This document shows, in pieces, positions 18,820 to 27,586 of a stretch of DNA of 64,000 nt (positions within the stretch are counted from its first letter, which is position 1; each line of letters begins with the position of its first letter). The notes under the pieces are model-generated. The model saw nothing but the letters and a program-made list of their open reading frames with translations, did no database searches and had not been told where the DNA came from. The stretch comes from Pontibacter virosus. GTDB lineage: Bacteria > Bacteroidota > Bacteroidia > Cytophagales > Hymenobacteraceae. The DNA is taken from positions 119,801 through 183,800 of the forward strand of contig NZ_QEKI01000007.1 of the NCBI RefSeq assembly GCF_003096355.1, written 5' to 3'. A program made the position numbers and the translations under genes.

Positions 18820-20676
18820 CTACAGATACCCTTTCGCCTGTAGCGCAAACAACTCGGCATATTTGCCATTCTGCGCCAGGAGCTCTTCATGCGAACCAAG
18901 CTCTTTGAGCTGCCCCTGCTCCAGAAACAGAATGCGGTCAGCCATGCGTACCGTAGAAAAGCGGTGGGAGATAAGCACGGCTGTTTTACCGGCAATCAGT
19001 TCTGAGAAGCGCAGGAAAACCTCGTGCTCGGCGCGGGCGTCGAGTGCTGAGGTGGGCTCGTCGAGGATGAGCAGCTGCGCGTCGCGCATATAAGCCCGGG
19101 CCAGCGCCACCTTCTGCCATTCCCCTCCCGACAGTTCCACGCCTTTGTTGAAGCGCTTGCCCAGCACCTGCTCATAGCCATCCGGCAGACGCTGTATCAC
19201 GGGGTCGGCCAGGCTCTTCTGCGCAGAGCCCTGTATGCGGTCGCGGTCTGCGATGTTGCTGATCTGCCCGATGGCAATGTTGTCGGAGGCTGTCATTTGA
19301 AAGCGCACATAGTCCTGAAAGATGATGCCAACCTGGTGGCGTAGATCGTTGAGGTCGTACTCGCGCAGGTCGACGCCGTCGAGTAGAATACGGCCCTCGG
19401 TAGGTTCGTAGAGGCGGGCCAATAGCTTGACCAGTGTTGTTTTGCCAGCCCCGTTCTCGCCTACCAGCGCTAGTTTCTCGCCAGCCCGAAGGTGGAAGGA
19501 GAGGTAGCGTACCGCCCATTTTTCGCTGTTGTGGTACTTAAAGCCGACATTCTCAAAGGTAAAGCCTTCTTTTATAGGTCGTGGAATTTGCAGTGGATTG
19601 GCAGGCGGCGTGATCTGCGGTTTCAGCTCCAGGAAGTCAAAAAGATCCTGCAGGTATAGGGCACTCTCGGCAATCTGCGAAAAGCGCGTCATGATGCCCT
19701 GCAGCAAGCTGCGCATGTTGCTGAACGAGCCTGCCAGGAAGGTGAGCGTACCCACCGTAATAGCCCCTGCCACCGTCTGTGCCAGTATAAAAATATAGGC
19801 GCCATAATAAGCCAGCGTACCCAAAGAGGAGAGGGCGCTTCCCCACACGGCCCGCCGCACGATCAGGCTTTTGTTTAAGGCATAGTAGCGGTCGGAGAGT
19901 TGTTTAAAACGGGTTGCCAGGAAGCCCGATAGGTTGAAGGTTTTGATCTCCTTCGCCGTTTCGTCGGAGGCGCCAATGTAGCGCAGGTAGTCGAGTTCGC
20001 GGCGCTCAGGCGTCCAGGAGCGGGAGAGGGAATAAGTACGCTCGTTGAAGTGCGTCTCACCCAAAAAAGAAGGTATAACGGCCACCAGCAAAATCAGGAT
20101 AAGCCAGGGATTGAAGGCAATCAGGCCCACGGCCAGGAACGCGATCGTGACCATATCCTGTAACTGCGAGAGCACCTGCGACATGAGCACCACCCGCGTG
20201 ATGGTCTGCCGACGGGCCCGCTCCAGTTTGTCATAGAACGTTGCGTCTTCGAACTGCGCGAGGTCCAGTCGGGCGGCGTGCTCGATAAGCTGCACCGAGG
20301 TATTGTTGGAGAAAAGATCGCCCAACAGGCTGTCGAGCAGCGTGATGCCCCGGTTGAAGATATCTGAAAGGATAGCCAGGCCCAGTTCTGCCGCCACCAG
20401 TATCCAAAGAAAGCTCAGATCGCGCTCTCCGGTTACGGCAATCAGCCCGATCACCTCGTCGATGATCAGCTTGCCCACATACAGCATCGCCAAAGGTATA
20501 GCCGACTTGACAAGGCGAAGCAGCACGTTGCCGATGGTCATGCTCGGGCTCGTATTCCAGATCAGGCGGAAGAATTTGGGCAGGTTTTTCAGGGCGCCCA
20601 CCTGTTCGCGGAAGCTCTTCTTATCATCTGTCTGATTCGCCCCACGGGCACCTTTGCTCGGTCTGTTCATCGTCAA
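18820..20676 (-). CDS. ABC exporter, fused permease-ATPase half-transporter
   Basis: 618-residue type-IV ABC exporter that would act as a dimer in the inner membrane. Residues up to about 340 form the six-helix transmembrane domain; the nucleotide-binding domain has Walker A GENGAGKTT, signature LSGGE and Walker B LLILDEPTSALD, and the H-loop is ISHRFST. The substrate (lipid, peptide or drug) cannot be told. The N-terminal tail is polar and mentions no peptidase domain. It stands alone and is divergent from the MORN/TonB genes. Confidence 0.93.
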   Translation of the reverse strand: MTMNRPSKGARGANQTDDKKSFREQVGALKNLPKFFRLIWNTSPSMTIGNVLLRLVKSAIPLAMLYVGKLIIDEVIGLIAVTGERDLSFLWILVAAELGLAILSDIFNRGITLLDSLLGDLFSNNTSVQLIEHAARLDLAQFEDATFYDKLERARRQTITRVVLMSQVLSQLQDMVTIAFLAVGLIAFNPWLILILLVAVIPSFLGETHFNERTYSLSRSWTPERRELDYLRYIGASDETAKEIKTFNLSGFLATRFKQLSDRYYALNKSLIVRRAVWGSALSSLGTLAYYGAYIFILAQTVAGAITVGTLTFLAGSFSNMRSLLQGIMTRFSQIAESALYLQDLFDFLELKPQITPPANPLQIPRPIKEGFTFENVGFKYHNSEKWAVRYLSFHLRAGEKLALVGENGAGKTTLVKLLARLYEPTEGRILLDGVDLREYDLNDLRHQVGIIFQDYVRFQMTASDNIAIGQISNIADRDRIQGSAQKSLADPVIQRLPDGYEQVLGKRFNKGVELSGGEWQKVALARAYMRDAQLLILDEPTSALDARAEHEVFLRFSELIAGKTAVLISHRFSTVRMADRILFLEQGQLKELGSHEELLAQNGKYAELFALQAKGYL

Positions 20677-20810
20677 TCTATACCTGAAACCTATACCTAT
20701 ACCGAAAAAATGGGCTTATGTTTTCGCCCTGCCATCTTACCATAACAAAAGCTGTAGTATTTAGGTCTGCACCCAGATGCTTTTTTCGAACTTATCTTTA
20801 TTTTTAGGCG

Positions 20811-21644
20811 ATGAAACATATTTACTCTTTCTTGTTGGCGGTGACCCTGTTTTGTATAGGTCATTATGCACAGGCCCAGTATCCGGAAATCAGCACTAAG
20901 TACGTAAACGAAAACGGAAAAGAAGTGAGCCCGGACCAAGCGGCGTACTTCATTGTATCTAAAAAAGACTCGCTCGGGCGAGGTACCCGCACTAAGTTCC
21001 AGTCAGGAACCAACAAAAAGTTAAGTCTGACTATCTATAGCAATATTGATGGGGGCAAGTATGGCTATGGCACACAGCACGGCCCGAGTATGGAATGGTA
21101 TGAAAACGGACAGCTAAAGACAGAAGCCTATTACCTGAACAATGAATTGACAGGCAATTTCAACACATGGTACGAAAGCGGGCAAAAGGAGCTAAGTCGG
21201 AAATTCCATAACGGTACGCCTACTGATACACTCACGTCTTATTACGAAACAGGAGTTATACGCCGACAAGAGGTATATGCCGATGGCAACATGCAAACGG
21301 GCAAGGTATACGATGAAACCGGAAAAGAGCAGGCCTATTTCCCGATGCAGGTAATGCCTGAGTTTCCGGGCGGAGAGAAGCGGATGCTGCAATGGCTGGG
21401 GAGCTACATCCGCTACCCCAAAACCACCCGCAAAGCAAAAGCGGAGGGCATAGTATTCGTCGTTTTTGTGATAGACAAGGAGGGCAACATCAACAATCCG
21501 GAAGTGATCAAAGGATTTCACGTGGATGCGGATGCCGAGGCGCTGCGTGTCGTGAGAGGAATGCCCACCTGGAAACCAGGCCTGCTGGAGGGAAAGCCCA
21601 CGCCGGTGCGCTATACCTTACCCGTGCGCTTTGCGCTGCATTAG
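20811..21644 (+). CDS. Secreted MORN-repeat protein with TonB C-terminal domain (copy 1)
   Basis: 277 residues: a signal peptide ending near AQAQ (residue 23), then MORN-like repeats (WYENGQLKTEAYY, WYESGQKELSRKF, YYETGVIRRQEVY), then a TonB C-terminal domain from about residue 175 (MPEFPGGEKRMLQWL, IRYPKTTR, VVFVIDKEGNI, PVRYTLPVRF). The protein is exported, unlike canonical TonB, which is membrane-anchored; in Bacteroidota such TonB-C modules occur in envelope proteins of unknown role. A TATCTTTA box (20793-20800) precedes the ATG. It is a close paralogue of the next gene. Confidence 0.88.
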   Translation: MKHIYSFLLAVTLFCIGHYAQAQYPEISTKYVNENGKEVSPDQAAYFIVSKKDSLGRGTRTKFQSGTNKKLSLTIYSNIDGGKYGYGTQHGPSMEWYENGQLKTEAYYLNNELTGNFNTWYESGQKELSRKFHNGTPTDTLTSYYETGVIRRQEVYADGNMQTGKVYDETGKEQAYFPMQVMPEFPGGEKRMLQWLGSYIRYPKTTRKAKAEGIVFVVFVIDKEGNINNPEVIKGFHVDADAEALRVVRGMPTWKPGLLEGKPTPVRYTLPVRFALH

Positions 21645-21705
21645 CAAGCCAAGCAAAGCTCTATTCTTAATAGGCGTTTTTTTAAAGCTTAACCAATCTC
21701 AGTTA

Positions 21706-22524
21706 ATGAAACAACTTTACACATTCCTGGCAATGGCCCTTCTGCTTCTTTGTGGGCACGTAGCCGTTTCCCAATCACTTCACACAGAATACTTCAATGA
21801 AGAGGGGCGGGAGGTTGAGCCCGGAAAGGCCTTGTACAAAGTTGTGACAGAGGAAGATTCGGCGGGAAGCATTGTTAGCACACGCTATCTGCTGAAAGAC
21901 AACAGTAAACTGCGGCAGCATAGGTATAAACATTGGGCTCAGGGCAAAAAACTAAAGTACGGTACGCACTACGAATGGTTTGCGGGAGGCCAGGTTAAGC
22001 TGGAGACGAATTTCCGCAACGACAGCCTGACTGGTCCGCACACGCGCTGGTACGAAAATGGCCAGGTGCACATTAGCCGCCAGTACCACCGCTACCAACT
22101 CGTCGACACACTCAAATCATACTTCCCGTCGGGAGCCTTGCGCAGGGTAGAGGTATACGATAATGGCAAAATGCTGATTGGCAGGGTATACAATGAGGCT
22201 GGGGAGGAAGTGAAGCACACCCCGATGGAAGTGATGCCGGAGTTTCCGGGTGGTGAAATGCAAATGTTCAGATGGGTAGGCAAGAATGTACGCTATCCTG
22301 GTAATGCTCTGAAAGCAGGGATACAGGGTATAGTAGTGGTGTCGTTTATGGTTGATACCACAGGCCAAATCAGTAAGATAGAAATGTTGCAGGGTTTGCA
22401 TCCAGACTGCGAAGCCGAAGCTATTCGGGTAGTAAAGCAATTTCCAAAATTCAAACCCGGAACAATAGAAGGCGTGCCTACAGAGATGACGTATATATTT
22501 CCGCTGCGGTTCGCCACACGCTAG
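21706..22524 (+). CDS. Secreted MORN-repeat protein with TonB C-terminal domain (copy 2)
   Basis: 272 residues from the ATG at 21706; the frame runs further upstream, but this ATG begins a proper signal peptide (ending near AVSQS). The architecture is the same as in the gene 61 bp upstream: MORN-like repeats (WYENGQVHISRQYH, YFPSGALRRVEVY) and a TonB C-terminal domain (MPEFPGGEMQMFRWV, VVVSFMVDTTGQI, YIFPLRF). The two are evidently an old tandem duplication, with many substitutions but matching repeat positions, and are likely cotranscribed. Confidence 0.88.
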   Translation: MKQLYTFLAMALLLLCGHVAVSQSLHTEYFNEEGREVEPGKALYKVVTEEDSAGSIVSTRYLLKDNSKLRQHRYKHWAQGKKLKYGTHYEWFAGGQVKLETNFRNDSLTGPHTRWYENGQVHISRQYHRYQLVDTLKSYFPSGALRRVEVYDNGKMLIGRVYNEAGEEVKHTPMEVMPEFPGGEMQMFRWVGKNVRYPGNALKAGIQGIVVVSFMVDTTGQISKIEMLQGLHPDCEAEAIRVVKQFPKFKPGTIEGVPTEMTYIFPLRFATR

Positions 22525-22644
22525 CAGCCTGAACAGTCTTTGCTTATATAGTATTTGGCTATATTTTTTTAAGTACAGGCCAATGCTTTGCAAATACAGC
22601 ATGATGTTTGAGCAATATTGGGTCAGAACAATACGTAAAGACCT

Positions 22645-23553
22645 ATGAAAAAATCTGTACTGCTCTTGCTGCTGGCGGGGACTATTACGCTAACCGCCTG
22701 CTCCCCGTCGCTATACCCTGAAGTGGACGAACGACTGACCAAAATTCCTGCACAACCTCATGCTTATGAAATAGAAGTGTTCTTTCGCGGCGAGTGGCCA
22801 CAGGAGGAGTACATTAAACTGGCAGCGCTTGAAACAAGGAGTGAGGAGAATGTGCCTCATGCCTACATGATCAAAAACCTGCAGGACAAAGCCAGGGAGT
22901 ACGGCGCCGATGCAGTGGTCATCCAGGAAAAGAACTTTATATCCGATGTGTATACCACCAACTGGAGTGCGCTGACGGGGATCGCCATTAAGTATAAGAA
23001 AAACCTGGATACGAACCTGATGCCCAAAAGCCAGCAGGTTGAAATGTACGACCCCACGACGGGCGCTTTCCAGCCGTTGATCAACGTGGCCTACTGGCCG
23101 GATGGAAATCTTAAAGCAAAGGAGGAATTGCATAAGAACGCGGCGCTCATTTACAGCAACTACATTGGCAGCTATACCATGCGCCACTTGCAGGAGCGTG
23201 GGCCGGGCTGGTCGCACCGCACACAGGAGGGCTTTGTAGTAGAACGTGAACTACACAAAGATGGCATGCTGCAAAAGCGCATGGAGTTCGACTACAATAT
23301 AGCCGGGCGGCTAAAGCAGATCCGGATCAGAAATGTGAAGGGTGCCTCTGAAGAGATAAACTTTGTGTATGACGAAACAGGCATGCTAAGCCAGCGCACC
23401 ATTTTACGAAGCGGTAAGCCTTACATGGAGGAGGTATACAGTTACAACGAAGCGGGGGAGGCATATGAGGTGCAGGTATACAACACAAACCTTCCCGAAA
23501 AACTGCCACTCTTGCGGAGCACCTATACCTATTACACCCTGGAAGAAATCTGA
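22645..23553 (+). CDS. Lipoprotein of unknown function
   Basis: 302 residues with a type II signal peptide and lipobox LTAC (lipid-bearing C19), so it is membrane-anchored after processing by LspA. The middle (about 35-115) has the GADAVVIQEKNF type of strand-helix pattern seen in small envelope lipoproteins. The C-terminal third contains YD/RHS-like tyrosine-rich strands (FVYDETGMLSQR, YSYNEAGEAYEV). The role is unknown. It follows the MORN/TonB pair on the same strand by 120 bp. Confidence 0.75.
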   Translation: MKKSVLLLLLAGTITLTACSPSLYPEVDERLTKIPAQPHAYEIEVFFRGEWPQEEYIKLAALETRSEENVPHAYMIKNLQDKAREYGADAVVIQEKNFISDVYTTNWSALTGIAIKYKKNLDTNLMPKSQQVEMYDPTTGAFQPLINVAYWPDGNLKAKEELHKNAALIYSNYIGSYTMRHLQERGPGWSHRTQEGFVVERELHKDGMLQKRMEFDYNIAGRLKQIRIRNVKGASEEINFVYDETGMLSQRTILRSGKPYMEEVYSYNEAGEAYEVQVYNTNLPEKLPLLRSTYTYYTLEEI

Positions 23554-23580
23554 AAACCTGCTTCTGCAGTATAGTAGCTT

Positions 23581-24033
23581 ATGACGCGCTACCTGCTGCT
23601 TTTCCTGACGGGCTTTGCCCACGCACTCCTGATCCTGCTCTACACTGATCTGACAGGAGATGAAGCCCTCTTTTACCGGAGAATGGGCTTGATGGCAGCG
23701 ATTCCGCTTTTTGCCTTTGCTTCGTGGCTCACTTTGTTCAGCATGCGGTTGGGGGCGCTGGTATCCTTGCCCAGTCTGCTGGTGCTCGTCTACTGGAACC
23801 TGCGCACTGCCGAGCATAGTATGGGGCAGGCTGCTGCCTTCGATACAGCCATTGCCATTACACACTTAGTGGCGGGCCTGCTGGCGATGGTAGCTTTGGT
23901 AACCAGTCTTCGCTACGTATTTAAAACGAAACTGCCATGGGGAGCAGGCACACCCTCACCTGGGCTGATTTTGAAACTATTATTAGCCGCTATACCTGTT
24001 ACACTGGGTACTGCCTATTTGCTGTATACTTAA
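23581..24033 (+). CDS. Four-helix inner-membrane protein, function unknown
   Basis: 150 residues, almost entirely hydrophobic, with four predicted transmembrane helices (about 4-20, 35-52, 57-72 and 87-108) and a fifth near the C-terminus. There are no motifs I recognise. It lies 27 bp after the lipoprotein gene and is closed by the hairpin at 24111, so the two are likely cotranscribed. Confidence 0.65.
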   Translation: MTRYLLLFLTGFAHALLILLYTDLTGDEALFYRRMGLMAAIPLFAFASWLTLFSMRLGALVSLPSLLVLVYWNLRTAEHSMGQAAAFDTAIAITHLVAGLLAMVALVTSLRYVFKTKLPWGAGTPSPGLILKLLLAAIPVTLGTAYLLYT

Positions 24034-24110
24034 TTTACAGTTAACAAAGAGGATGATAAATCTGCTAGATTACTAGCATTATAAAGTCAAAAAGCTCTGA
24101 AATGAGAAAA

Positions 24111-24132
24111 GCCCCGTCAAAATGACCGGGGC
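24111..24132 (+). terminator. Terminator-like hairpin after the membrane-protein gene
   Basis: GCCCCG/CGGGGC stem with a small bulge, an A-run before it and a short pyrimidine tract after it. Confidence 0.6.
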
Positions 24133-24548
24133 CTTCTCTCACCTTAAAACAAACTAATCTAAACTTTAACTAACCTTATCTTTATACCTGCCGAGGCAGA
24201 TCGTATATCACTTTTCTAAAACTGTGCTGTACACAGCTAATAAAATTCAAGAAAATTAGACTGAGATTTGCGTATTTGGGAATTGCTTTTCATATTAGCT
24301 TTCCGGTTATGTATCTCTCTCAAATCGGGTGCAAAATTATAGTTTTGTTTTTATAAACAAAAGCAAAGCATGTAATTTTTTTTGCGCTTTTTATATGTTC
24401 TTGATTGTCAGGGCAATAATTTTTATCTCACTCCTCCTATTTGATTTCCTAACGGCTTCTCTAGCTTATCTCAAGGGCTAAGATCTTCGGAAGAATAATG
24501 AGTTTTCCACGCATCGGAATATCTAGATTCACTATACCTAATGCATAA

Positions 24549-24602
24549 AAAAGGGACAGTCGGAAACGCGTTACTCAAAACGCGTTTCCGACTGTCCCTT
24601 TT
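24549..24602 (-). terminator. 24-bp perfect hairpin, terminator of the ATP-grasp operon
   Basis: Arms 24549-24572 and 24579-24602 are exactly complementary with a 6-nt loop, and A/T runs flank both sides. It lies 18 bp beyond the stop of the reverse-strand ATP-grasp gene. The stem is far longer than ordinary intrinsic terminators in this window (7-16 bp). Confidence 0.75.
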
Positions 24603-24620
24603 CGGGGCTTGAGGCCAGGC

Positions 24621-25670
24621 TTAAATCATAGCCACTGTTTTATTGTCGATCTGAACGCCGTAGGTTTTTTTGTAGTGAACCTTCCGCTCGAGCGACTCTA
24701 TGATAGGCACAGAAAAATCAACCCCTTCCATTTCGCTGACACCGTTAAGCCCTCCGGGACTGAACACGTTTATCTCCATGAGTTTGTTTCCCACTATATC
24801 CAGCCCGACCATAAACATGCCGTCCTGTATCAGCTTTGGGCGCACCAGTTCTACCAGGTCCAACATGGTTTGGTCTACTTTCACGGGCTGTGCAGAACCC
24901 CCTGCATGCAGGTTGCTCCGGATGTCGTCTTTGGCGCCAACCCTGCGCAGGGCGCAGTATTTCCCCTTGTATTGCAATGCCTCGCCGTTTACCACAAACA
25001 GGCGCACGTCGCCTTCAGTGGCCTGCGGCAGGTATTCCTGCGCAATCACATAACCGTCGCGGCTGATGGCCTCCACAATCTGGTTGAGGTTGGTGGCGTC
25101 GTTCTTCTTCACCATAAACACACCCGAACCGCCAGAGCCTTGTAGCGGCTTCAGGATAATGTTGTTTTTCTGCTCCTGAAAAAACTGCTTTATCTCTTCT
25201 TTGTCGCGGGTGATGAGCGTGCGGGGGCGCACCGCCTCCGGAAAGTGCTGAAAGTACATCTTGTTGACGGCATCGGAGAGCGAAGTCGGGTCGTTGAGCA
25301 CAATCACGCCGTGGCGCAGGGCCAGCTGCCCGAAAATGATGCCTGCATTCTGGGCCCAAGCTCTGCCTTCTCCTTCGGCAGAAGGATCGTTGCGAAGCAT
25401 AAGCACGTCCAGATCTGGTGCTGTAATACGTATTTTATTGGCTTTTTCGCTTTGTAAGGCCTCCAGGTAGGTGGCAGGCGATTTATACTTATGGTTGGGA
25501 TCGGCCTGCACGGCCGTGGCGCCCATGTAGCCATCTGGGTAGTAGGCAAGGTCGCCCACGCCCGTTAAGAACACGGTGTGTCCGAAGTTGTGCATGCGTT
25601 GCGCCATAAAAACGGTGGCATAGCCTGGCCGCTCTGTACTTATATCGTTTACTACAAATGCTATAGTCAT
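24621..25670 (-). CDS. ATP-grasp ligase, glutathione-synthetase/RimK-like
   Basis: 349 residues. Members of the family join a carboxylate to an amine via an acyl-phosphate. The N-terminal part resembles the GshB pre-ATP-grasp fold (MTIAFVVNDIS, GHTVFLTGVGDL). The ATP-grasp core shows NNIILKPLQGSGGSGVFMV (the glycine-rich loop and ATP-binding Lys) and the metal-binding MEINVFSPGGLNG near the C-terminus. True glutathione synthesis is not implied, as no gshA is present. It is third in a reverse operon with a QEGLA/DUF1704 peptidase and an N-formylglutamate amidohydrolase, so it probably acts on the same unknown peptide or amino-acid conjugate. Confidence 0.88.
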   Translation of the reverse strand: MTIAFVVNDISTERPGYATVFMAQRMHNFGHTVFLTGVGDLAYYPDGYMGATAVQADPNHKYKSPATYLEALQSEKANKIRITAPDLDVLMLRNDPSAEGEGRAWAQNAGIIFGQLALRHGVIVLNDPTSLSDAVNKMYFQHFPEAVRPRTLITRDKEEIKQFFQEQKNNIILKPLQGSGGSGVFMVKKNDATNLNQIVEAISRDGYVIAQEYLPQATEGDVRLFVVNGEALQYKGKYCALRRVGAKDDIRSNLHAGGSAQPVKVDQTMLDLVELVRPKLIQDGMFMVGLDIVGNKLMEINVFSPGGLNGVSEMEGVDFSVPIIESLERKVHYKKTYGVQIDNKTVAMI

Positions 25671-25729
25671 GGATGCTGAGTTGGTATGTTAGTAGAGTTT
25701 CGGTTTAGGTATTTATACTGGCTTATTCT

Positions 25730-27586
25730 TTATGATTGCAGTAGGTTAAATACTGATATCCCGGTTTTAAGTTTTTCAAGCTTAGGTTTTACAGCCGGGT
25801 CGGTGAGGTAGCGCGGCCGGATGGGCACGGGCCGCAGTACCTGCCGGTAGATAAGTTCCTGTACAATGGGAATGTACTCCTGCCGTATTTTGCCGATCAG
25901 TAGTGGCTCCAGTTCATGTCCCTCTTTGAGGTAGTTCAACAGGTGCACGAGTCCGCGCAGATATACAGCGTCTTTGGTGAGCCCGCCACCCCGATGCACG
26001 CGCATGGTCACGTTAAAGGCCGTTTCATCGCTGAACCTGTACTCTTCCTTGAGGCGCAGGAAGTTCTCGGTAAAGCTGCAGCCTTTGGTCAGGTGGTGCA
26101 CTGCCACTACACGGGCAGCCAGTATGCGCAAGCGGTCCTGATCAAGTCCTCCCACCAGGTACTCGCTCAGCACGGCCAGTCCTTCCTGCAGCTCTTCGTA
26201 GCCAGGTGCCCCTACATAGAGCTGCTGCAGCGGCTGCGCCTTGCCATTGAAATAGGTGAGGATGTGCGTGCCGACTTCGTGCTGGATCAGTGCTTCGGCA
26301 CGATGCCGTGGTATTTTAGCGTCGGTTCCGATGTTAAGCCTGCCCTTGGAAACAATCAGCCCGACAATGTCCTTGCGTATGTCCACACCCGATTCGAGCG
26401 CCGGGTACTGACTTTTGAGGTAAGCGATTTCGCGCTCAGCCAGTGCGGCAAATTCGTCTACTGGTATAAGCGGCACATTTTCGGCACGTACTGGCTCAGG
26501 TATGGCGGCCAGTATGCCTTCGGCTACTTTCAGCAGCTGCTCGTCCACACCACCAAACAACTGCAGGCTGCTGTATAGAAAATGCGGCGTGTTGCGGTTG
26601 GCCAGCATGCTCAGCGTCTTGTCGAGCTCGTGGCGCTTGTCGCGGAACAGGAAAGCCAGGGTTGGATCTTCTACCTTCTCAATGGGAATGTTGTAGAGCT
26701 TGCGTTTGAGCATGTCTGCGTCCACGGGCATGAGGCGATAGTGAAAGTTGGGCACCTGTTTGAACTTCTTTCTGCGAAACTCCTCCCAGGCCTCTTCGGC
26801 GTTGATGGGCGTGACGAGCAACAGAAACCGGAACTGGTCGCTAATGGAGGTCAGCTGCTTGTCGATGCGCCACACGGCGGGCACGACGGCCTGCCGGCCC
26901 AAGGCCTGGAAGTGTTGGGGCTTATGGGTGGTTTGCACACGCACGAAGTCGAAAACCGCCTTTTTGATGGCGCTCGATACATGGCTGCGCAGGGTGCGCT
27001 GCAGCAAGGGGTATACCTGTCCGGTGCCGGCTTGACGGTAAATGGGTTTTAGTTCGAGCCCGAGCATGAGCGTACTGTGCTGTTTTAGCTCTTCTTCGCT
27101 CATCAGGCTGTTAGGTCCTTCCAGCAAGGCTTGGTTCGGGGCCGTGTCCACCGTAACAGGCAGGTTGCTGATTTTGATGCTGGCCAGTTCGGTCTTAAGC
27201 GTCCGAATGGTGGCGGGCAGCGCCTCCTCAGGGCCAAGCACCCGAAAGGTCGGACTGTCGGACGGGCGGGTGTCCGGGGCAGCAAAGAGTTCGAGCACCA
27301 TGAAAGCACCAAACTCGTCGGCCATGGCTTTGGCTATCTCACCTATCAGCTGCCGCAGTTCGGGCGTCTGCTCTTCGCGGGCGATGATGTAGGCGGCTTC
27401 AGCTTTCACAAAGTCGGCAGTGGCATGGTCGGGCTGGCCTGCCGGGTGGCGGTAAAGCACCAGAAAGGGCAGCGGCCTGTCGATGTGCAGCAAACCGCCA
27501 TCAGGCAATCTGCGGCGCACCTGCCGGCCACGTTTCAAACTCCTGACGATGCCTTTTATGAAGATGTCAGAAATGGTATCGGTCAT
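25730..27586 (-). CDS. QEGLA-motif DUF1704 protein, MATCAP-like metallopeptidase
   Basis: 618 residues from the ATG at 27586, chosen because it overlaps the upstream stop in an ATGA; a longer frame to 27604 exists. The family is annotated 'flavohemoglobin expression-modulating QEGLA motif protein' (DUF1704). The sequence shows H436-E-V-G-T-H441, an HExxxH zinc-peptidase motif, followed by the namesake LQEGLAVLSEY. The eukaryotic DUF1704 members (MATCAP/KIAA0895L) are metallo-carboxypeptidases that remove the C-terminal tyrosine of tubulin; catalysis here is inferred from the motif. It sits between an amidohydrolase and an ATP-grasp ligase, a combination suggesting addition and removal of a terminal residue. 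Confidence 0.9.
   Translation of the reverse strand: MTDTISDIFIKGIVRSLKRGRQVRRRLPDGGLLHIDRPLPFLVLYRHPAGQPDHATADFVKAEAAYIIAREEQTPELRQLIGEIAKAMADEFGAFMVLELFAAPDTRPSDSPTFRVLGPEEALPATIRTLKTELASIKISNLPVTVDTAPNQALLEGPNSLMSEEELKQHSTLMLGLELKPIYRQAGTGQVYPLLQRTLRSHVSSAIKKAVFDFVRVQTTHKPQHFQALGRQAVVPAVWRIDKQLTSISDQFRFLLLVTPINAEEAWEEFRRKKFKQVPNFHYRLMPVDADMLKRKLYNIPIEKVEDPTLAFLFRDKRHELDKTLSMLANRNTPHFLYSSLQLFGGVDEQLLKVAEGILAAIPEPVRAENVPLIPVDEFAALAEREIAYLKSQYPALESGVDIRKDIVGLIVSKGRLNIGTDAKIPRHRAEALIQHEVGTHILTYFNGKAQPLQQLYVGAPGYEELQEGLAVLSEYLVGGLDQDRLRILAARVVAVHHLTKGCSFTENFLRLKEEYRFSDETAFNVTMRVHRGGGLTKDAVYLRGLVHLLNYLKEGHELEPLLIGKIRQEYIPIVQELIYRQVLRPVPIRPRYLTDPAVKPKLEKLKTGISVFNLLQS

Larger units (their letters stand above)
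24034..24620. other. 587-bp AT-rich intergenic region with two strong hairpins
   Basis: No gene is seen. After the hairpin at 24111-24132 comes a G-poor stretch (about 24135-24180) and then AT-rich sequence. A perfect 8-bp inverted repeat (24343-24350 with 24355-24362) lies in its centre. The right end is the 24-bp perfect hairpin at 24549-24602. Confidence 0.6.

Noticed and set aside
25916..27052. Forward-strand open frames within the DUF1704 gene
   Set aside because: Antisense shadows; the reverse frame carries the HExxxH and QEGLA motifs.
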